Origin: JBFKQC01 sp041627895
Lineage (GTDB): Bacteria > Pseudomonadota > Alphaproteobacteria > Rhodobacterales > Rhodobacteraceae
Direction of reading: 5' to 3'
DNA: 53,314 nt
Assembly (NCBI GenBank): GCA_041627895.1
Contig: JBFKQC010000020.1
Span: 1-53,314, forward strand
This document shows, one piece after another, positions 49,266-53,314 of this stretch. A program made the position numbers and the translations under genes. The notes beneath the pieces were generated by a model. The model saw only the letters and a list, made by a program, of their open reading frames with translations, ran no database searches and had not been told where the DNA came from. The stretch's first letter is position 1, and each line of letters begins with the position of its first letter.

Positions 49266-50269
49266 CCGGCCGCCGCTTCGCCTTCCTGATCTGCTCGGAA
49301 CGCTCGGGCAGCAACCTGATCACCGGGCTCATGAACGGCCATCCGGCGATCTCGGCGCCGCCGCCGAGCCACCTTTTCCGCCTGTTCGTCACCAATGCGG
49401 CGAATTACGGCGACCTGGCGCGCGACGAGAACTGGCAGGTGCTGCTGGGCGACGTCGCCGATGCCTTCGACGCGCAGCTCGGCAGCTGGAACACCCGGCT
49501 TGGCCGCGACGGGCTCGCCGCGCTCGGCCTCGAGCGCAGCGCCGTCGCCCCGGTCGCGGCGCTCTACGAGACCGAGGCGGCGCATGACGGCGCCTCGCTG
49601 GTCTTCGTCAAGGAGAATCATACCGCGCGCTTCGCCGCGGACCTCGCCGCGGCGGTTCCCGGCTGCCGCTTCGTCTACCTGGTGCGCGACCCGCGCGACG
49701 TCGCCGCCTCGTACCTGGCCACCGACGGCATCCCCGGCGGCGTCGCGCGCGCGGTCGAGGTCTGGAGCGCCGACCAGGCCGACGCCGCGGCGCTCCGGGC
49801 GCGGCCCGGCATGGCCGGGCTGGTGCATGCGCTGCGCTACGAGGATCTGCTGGCCGACACGCCGGGCGAGCTGGCCCGCATCGCCGGGTTTCTCGGCCTG
49901 CCCTACGAGGCGCGGATGCTTGAGTTCCACCGCGACCCGCGCACCCGCCGCAACGCCGCGCGCATCGACGCTTGGAAGAACCTGTCGCGGCCGGTGCAGG
50001 CGGGCAATCTGGGCAAGTTCCGCACCGGTCTGACGCCGGACGAGATCGAGTACGTGGAACTTGGCTGCGGCGCGGCGATGCGCGCGCTGGGATACCGGCC
50101 CGAGATCGTGACCGATCCGCCGGATGCCGCGCAGGCGGCGCGCCGGATCGAGGCGCTGCGCCCGGCCCTGCGCGCCGGATCCTACCGGGTGGGGACGGGC
50201 GGGGAATTCGAAACCCGCCGGCGGCGGCTTGAGGTGATCGAGACGGTCCGGTCCCGCAGGCTCGGGTGA
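49262..50269 (+). CDS. Sulfotransferase
   Basis: 335 residues from a GTG at 49262 overlapping the fusion gene's stop as GTGA. The 5'-phosphosulfate loop is LICSERSGSNLITGLMNGHP, and the 3'-phosphate motif is LVRDPRDVAASYLATDG. Further regions are HALRYEDLLADTPGELARIA, GFLGLPYEARMLEFHRD and WKNLSRPVQAGNLGKFRTGL, the usual C-terminal substrate/PAPS cover. It is the second sulfotransferase of this operon and more like classical sulfotransferase_3-type proteins than the fusion. PAPS must come from the host. Confidence 0.88.
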   Translation: MTGRRFAFLICSERSGSNLITGLMNGHPAISAPPPSHLFRLFVTNAANYGDLARDENWQVLLGDVADAFDAQLGSWNTRLGRDGLAALGLERSAVAPVAALYETEAAHDGASLVFVKENHTARFAADLAAAVPGCRFVYLVRDPRDVAASYLATDGIPGGVARAVEVWSADQADAAALRARPGMAGLVHALRYEDLLADTPGELARIAGFLGLPYEARMLEFHRDPRTRRNAARIDAWKNLSRPVQAGNLGKFRTGLTPDEIEYVELGCGAAMRALGYRPEIVTDPPDAAQAARRIEALRPALRAGSYRVGTGGEFETRRRRLEVIETVRSRRLG

Positions 50270-50353
50270 CGGGCGTCTTCGCTCTTCCAATCCGGGTCCA
50301 TTCGATGTTTCAACTTGGCGAGCGAGGGATTTGCCGGGGACGGGCGGTTGGAC

Positions 50354-51880
50354 ATGGCGGGCGTCATTGCGGGGGGGATCGCGGTCTTCTGGGTTGCGCT
50401 CGCCCATGCCGTGCGCGCGCGCTACGGCTGGAACAGTCTCGACGAGGGCTTTCTCTGGAACGGCGTGCTGCGCATCGGCCAGGGCCGGATCCCGATCCGC
50501 GACTACAAGTCCTACGACCCGGCGCGGTTCTACTGGTGCTGGGGCTGGATGCAGCTGTTCGGCAGGGGGCTTCTGGGCCTGCGCCGCGGCGCCGCGGTGT
50601 TCCAGGCGCTGGGGGTCTGGGCCGGCCTCGGCGCGCTCGGCACGGTGACCGGCAATGTCCCGGTGCTGGTGCTGGCGGGGGCGGTCTTCGTGATCTGGAT
50701 GCAGCCGCGCCACAAGGTCTTCGAGCACGCGATGTCGCTGATCGCGGTCTTCGCGGTGACGCTGCTGCTGGGGGCGCCCTCGGCGGCGACCGCCCTGATC
50801 GCCGGGCTGGCCACCGGGTTCGCGGGCTTTCTGGGGCGCAACCACGGCGCCTACGGCTTCGCCGCCTCCGGCCTGGCGCTGCTGTATCTGGCCTTCGGGC
50901 CGGCGGCGGCCGACGGCGCCACGCTGGCGCTGGCCTGGGGCGGCGGCATCGCGCTCGGCTACGGGCCGATGCTGGCGATGTTCCTGTTCGTGCCGGGCAT
51001 GTTCCGCATCTATGTGCGGAACAAGGTCCTGGTGTTCTTCGACCGCGGCGGGATCGACCTGCAGGTCGCGGTGCCCTGGCCCTGGAAGACCGACTATTCC
51101 CGGCTCGGCGCTCTGGATCGGGCCACCGGGTTCCTCACCGGGGCGCTGTTCCTGGCCCTGCCCGTCACCTATCTCGGCGTGCTCGGCTGGGCCCTGCTGG
51201 GCGGCAGCGGCACGGCGACCCCGCACCTGATCGCCTCGTGCCTCGTCGGGCTCTGCTACTACCACCACGCGACCAGCCGGTCGGATCTGCCGCACCTCTG
51301 CCAGGTGATGCAGCCGTTCCTCGGCGCGGTCATCTCGCTCGCCGCGCTTGCCGGGACCGCGGCGGCGGTGGCGGCCGCGGCCGGGCTGCTGGCCATGGGC
51401 TGGCTGCTGGTGCGCCGGGTCGACGCCTTTCTGCAGTGGGTCGAGGCGCCGGGCCGGTTCGAAAGCTTCGACCTGCTGGGCGACCGCCTGGTGGTCCCGA
51501 GCGCCGAGGCCGGCCGGGTTGCGCGCATGCAGCGGCTGGTCGCGGACCATGTTCCGCCGGAAGAGACCCTGTTCATCGCGCCGGACGCGCCGCTGTTCTA
51601 TCCCGTGCTCGGCAAGGAAACCCCGGTCTACAGCGATCTGCTGATCTTCCCGGAATCCGAGGCCGGGCAGCGGACGATCATCGACGATCTCGAACGGCGC
51701 GGCGTGAACTGGGCGCTGACCCGGGACTTTCCCCGCGACGGGCGCGACGAATTGCGCTTCCGCAACACCCATGCCAGGGTCTGGGCCTACCTGGAAGAGA
51801 ATTTCGAGCGCATCCCCACCGGCGGCCTCGACCGGCAATGGGACTTCTGGCGCCGCAGATCCCGGACCGGTGCCGCATGA
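50354..51880 (+). CDS. Polytopic membrane protein, GT-C-like glycosyltransferase candidate
   Basis: 508 residues from the ATG at 50354; a TTG at 50315 is an alternative. About nine hydrophobic spans run from GVIAGGIAVFWVALAHAV to AVAAAAGLLAMGWLLV, followed by a soluble domain of about 140 residues. After the first span, WNSLDEGFLWNGVLRIGQGR carries an acidic pair, as in the first outer loop of GT-C enzymes such as ArnT. Later, YYHHATSRSDLPHLCQVMQP matches the R-x-D-x-x-H-x-x-P pattern seen in several polytopic sugar transferases. It may transfer the sugar that the ArnC-like enzyme loads on the lipid carrier. No family is certain. Confidence 0.7.
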   Translation: MAGVIAGGIAVFWVALAHAVRARYGWNSLDEGFLWNGVLRIGQGRIPIRDYKSYDPARFYWCWGWMQLFGRGLLGLRRGAAVFQALGVWAGLGALGTVTGNVPVLVLAGAVFVIWMQPRHKVFEHAMSLIAVFAVTLLLGAPSAATALIAGLATGFAGFLGRNHGAYGFAASGLALLYLAFGPAAADGATLALAWGGGIALGYGPMLAMFLFVPGMFRIYVRNKVLVFFDRGGIDLQVAVPWPWKTDYSRLGALDRATGFLTGALFLALPVTYLGVLGWALLGGSGTATPHLIASCLVGLCYYHHATSRSDLPHLCQVMQPFLGAVISLAALAGTAAAVAAAAGLLAMGWLLVRRVDAFLQWVEAPGRFESFDLLGDRLVVPSAEAGRVARMQRLVADHVPPEETLFIAPDAPLFYPVLGKETPVYSDLLIFPESEAGQRTIIDDLERRGVNWALTRDFPRDGRDELRFRNTHARVWAYLEENFERIPTGGLDRQWDFWRRRSRTGAA

Positions 51881-53040
51881 CGAAAGACCAGAGCCGACGC
51901 AGGGGCCGGGACAAGGTGCCCTTCAACCGCCCGGGCCTCGTCGGGGCCGAGGCGGATTATGTCGGCCAGGCGCTGGCCGCGCACAAGATCGGCCCCGGGG
52001 GGCGGTTCTCGCGCGCCTGCCAGGACTGGCTCGGCGCCGCCTTCGGCGTGCCGCTCGCGCTGCCCACCGGGTCCTGCACGGCGGCGCTCGAAATCGCCGC
52101 GATCCTGCTCGATCTCGGCCCGGGCGACGAGGTGATCATGCCGTCCTTCGGTTATCCCTCGACCGCGAACGCGGTGGTGCGCACCGGCGCCACCCCGGTC
52201 TTCGTCGATGTCGAACCGGCGACGATGAACATCGACCCCGGCGCCGCCGAGGCGGCGATCACCGCGCGGAGCCGCGCCATCGTGCCGATCCATTACGGCG
52301 GCGTGCCCGCCGACATGGACCGGCTTTCGGCGATCGCGGCGCGGCACGGGCTGGCGCTGGTCGAGGATGCCGCCAACGCGTTTCTCTCGACGCATCGCGG
52401 GCGGCGCTGCGGCACCATGGGCGCGCTCGGCTGCTTCAGCTTCCACGAGACGAAGGCGGTGCATTGCGGCCAGGGCGGCGCGCTGCTGGTCAACGACCCC
52501 GCGCTCGCGCCCCGGGCCGAGATCGTGCTGGAAAAGGGCACTGACCGGCGCGTCTTCATCCGCGGCGAGGTCGACCGCTACACCTGGAAGGACATCGGCT
52601 CGTCCTATGCGCTCGACGACATCCGCGCGGCCTATCTGCTGGGCCAGCTCGAGGCCAGCGACCGGATCACCCGCGCCCGCGTGGCCTGCTGGCAGCGCTA
52701 CCGCGACGGGCTGGCGTCGCTGGCCGCGGCCGGGCGGATCGCGCTGCCCGAGCCGCCGGCGGACTGCACGGTCAACGGCATGATCTTCTGGCTGAAGGCG
52801 GCCGACGGGGCCGAGCGCGACCGGCTGATCGCCGCGCTCGCGGCGGCGGGGGTGCAGTCGGTGTTCCACTACATCCCGCTGCACAGCGCCGATGCCGGAC
52901 GCCGGTTCGGCCGGTTCCACGGCGCGGACGCCGTCACCAGCGCCGATGCGGCGCGGCTGGTGCGGCTGCCGATGTATCACGGCCTCGACCAGGTCGACCG
53001 GATCGTCGGCCTGATCGGGGATTTCTTCGCCGCCGCCTGA
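51877..53040 (+). CDS. wecE: dTDP-4-amino-4,6-dideoxygalactose transaminase (WecE-type)
   Basis: 387 residues from the ATG at 51877, coupled to the membrane protein as ATGA. It is a DegT-family PLP enzyme of the WecE/RffA group: VPFNRPGLVGAEADYV, PTGSCTAALEIAAILLDLGP, EVIMPSFGYPSTANAVVRTG, VPIHYGGVPADMD and ALVEDAANAFLST, with the Schiff-base Lys in SFHETKAVHCGQGGALLVN, the pattern of WecE. It aminates dTDP-4-keto-6-deoxyglucose (from RmlB) to dTDP-Fuc4N or a close isomer. It ends the operon and converges on the fibre gene. Confidence 0.92.
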   Translation: MTKDQSRRRGRDKVPFNRPGLVGAEADYVGQALAAHKIGPGGRFSRACQDWLGAAFGVPLALPTGSCTAALEIAAILLDLGPGDEVIMPSFGYPSTANAVVRTGATPVFVDVEPATMNIDPGAAEAAITARSRAIVPIHYGGVPADMDRLSAIAARHGLALVEDAANAFLSTHRGRRCGTMGALGCFSFHETKAVHCGQGGALLVNDPALAPRAEIVLEKGTDRRVFIRGEVDRYTWKDIGSSYALDDIRAAYLLGQLEASDRITRARVACWQRYRDGLASLAAAGRIALPEPPADCTVNGMIFWLKAADGAERDRLIAALAAAGVQSVFHYIPLHSADAGRRFGRFHGADAVTSADAARLVRLPMYHGLDQVDRIVGLIGDFFAAA

Positions 53041-53050
53041 GGCGCGGTGC

Positions 53051-53065
53051 CGGGGCTCAGCCCCG
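53051..53065. terminator. Hairpin between the WecE gene and fibre gene 1
   Basis: CGGGGC-TCA-GCCCCG is a perfect six-base-arm stem whose loop is the stop codon of fibre gene 1. The two genes converge with a 16-base gap, so the hairpin could act on both strands. Confidence 0.45.
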
Positions 53066-53314
53066 CTCGGCGAGCAGCGCCTCGAGCTCGCTCACCCGCC
53101 GGTGCAACTGCTCGATGTAGATATGCGCATGCTCCAGCTCGTTCAGCATCCTGAGCATCTTTTCGGTCACGTCGATCGGCTGGCCCGGCCCGGTCGGGCC
53201 CACCGCCGGCAGGTGCTTCTTCTGCCACATCGCGGCGGCATGCTCCTCGATCGAGGGCACCGTATAGAGCGCCGGGTCGAACACCGCGTCGCAGGGATCG
53301 CCCACCGTGCAGGC
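53057..53314 (-). CDS. Secreted fibre-like protein 1 (3' part, joins 1..1040)
   Basis: This is the C-terminal end of the gene whose start lies at 1040. The join after base 53198 keeps the frame. It encodes the distinct end of the protein: AVFDPALYTVPSIEEHAAAM, WQKKHLPAVGPTGPGQPIDV and the heptad region EKMLRMLNELEHAHIYIEQL ending in HRRVSELEALLAERG. The coiled coil probably trimerises the fibre stalk. Positions 53199-53314 repeat bases 1-116 and should not be counted twice. Confidence 0.88.
   Translation of the reverse strand, partial: ACTVGDPCDAVFDPALYTVPSIEEHAAAMWQKKHLPAVGPTGPGQPIDVTEKMLRMLNELEHAHIYIEQLHRRVSELEALLAERG
53199..53314. repeat. Terminal direct repeat, right copy
   Basis: Identical to bases 1-116 in the same orientation. 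It marks the end of the unique circle at 53198. Confidence 0.95.

Noticed and set aside
1..53314. tRNA, rRNA, CRISPR arrays, type IV secretion or toxin-antitoxin genes
   Set aside because: I found no cloverleaf, spaced repeats or recognisable proteins of these classes.

Overview
The window is best read as one complete circular plasmid of a Rhodobacteraceae (roseobacter-group) alphaproteobacterium. Its first 116 bases and last 116 bases are identical direct copies, which is what an assembler leaves when a circle is cut open. The unique circle is therefore 53,198 bp. One gene runs across the join: its start lies at 1040 on the minus strand and its end at 53057. The DNA is strongly GC-rich, and a RepA-type initiator sits divergent to parAB, as in roseobacter RepA plasmids. 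The cargo (rhamnose pathway, polysaccharide genes, export ABC transporter, adhesin-like fibres) matches what is known of roseobacter 'biofilm plasmids'. The family assignment is inference from protein similarity by eye.

Layout. At 53057-4013 (through the join) lie three minus-strand paralogues of a secreted fibre-like protein with alike bodies and different C-terminal modules. The maintenance block at 4307-9111 holds repA, an origin with 22-bp-period iterons and a DnaA box, parA, a palindromic candidate centromere, parB and a MucR/Ros regulator. At 9319-18438 lie UDP-glucose dehydrogenase, a TPR-glycosyltransferase, a four-gene acyl-transfer operon (acyl carrier protein, AMP ligase, SDR reductase, NeuD-like acyltransferase) and two glycosyltransferases. 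At 18530-20045 there is a decayed patch: a mobC-like gene broken by an in-frame TAG, no relaxase, a frameshifted ParA fragment and the stump of an insertion sequence. At 20075-37856 lie a PglF/CapD-like 4,6-dehydratase, a small secreted protein coupled to an RTX M10 metalloprotease, sulfotransferases, an FkbM methyltransferase, many glycosyltransferases and a KpsE/KpsM/KpsT-type exporter. A 70-bp element follows the outermost gene on each side of this block. At 38008-46068 a minus-strand operon carries wbqC, manC, rmlC, rmlB, rmlD, rmlA, a DegT aminotransferase and an unknown protein. At 46184-53040 a plus-strand operon carries an ArnC-like glycosyltransferase, a sulfotransferase-aminotransferase fusion, a second sulfotransferase, a polytopic membrane protein and a WecE-type transaminase.

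How it fits together. The genes supply activated sugars (dTDP-rhamnose, a dTDP-4-amino-6-deoxysugar, UDP-glucuronate, GDP-mannose, a UDP-4-keto-6-deoxysugar). Glycosyltransferases would assemble them, and sulfotransferases, a methyltransferase and probably acyl groups would decorate them. A Kps-like ABC system would move the product to the surface. The most unusual elements are the fused sulfotransferase-aminotransferase, the self-contained acyl carrier protein operon and the fibre genes with exchanged C-terminal ends.
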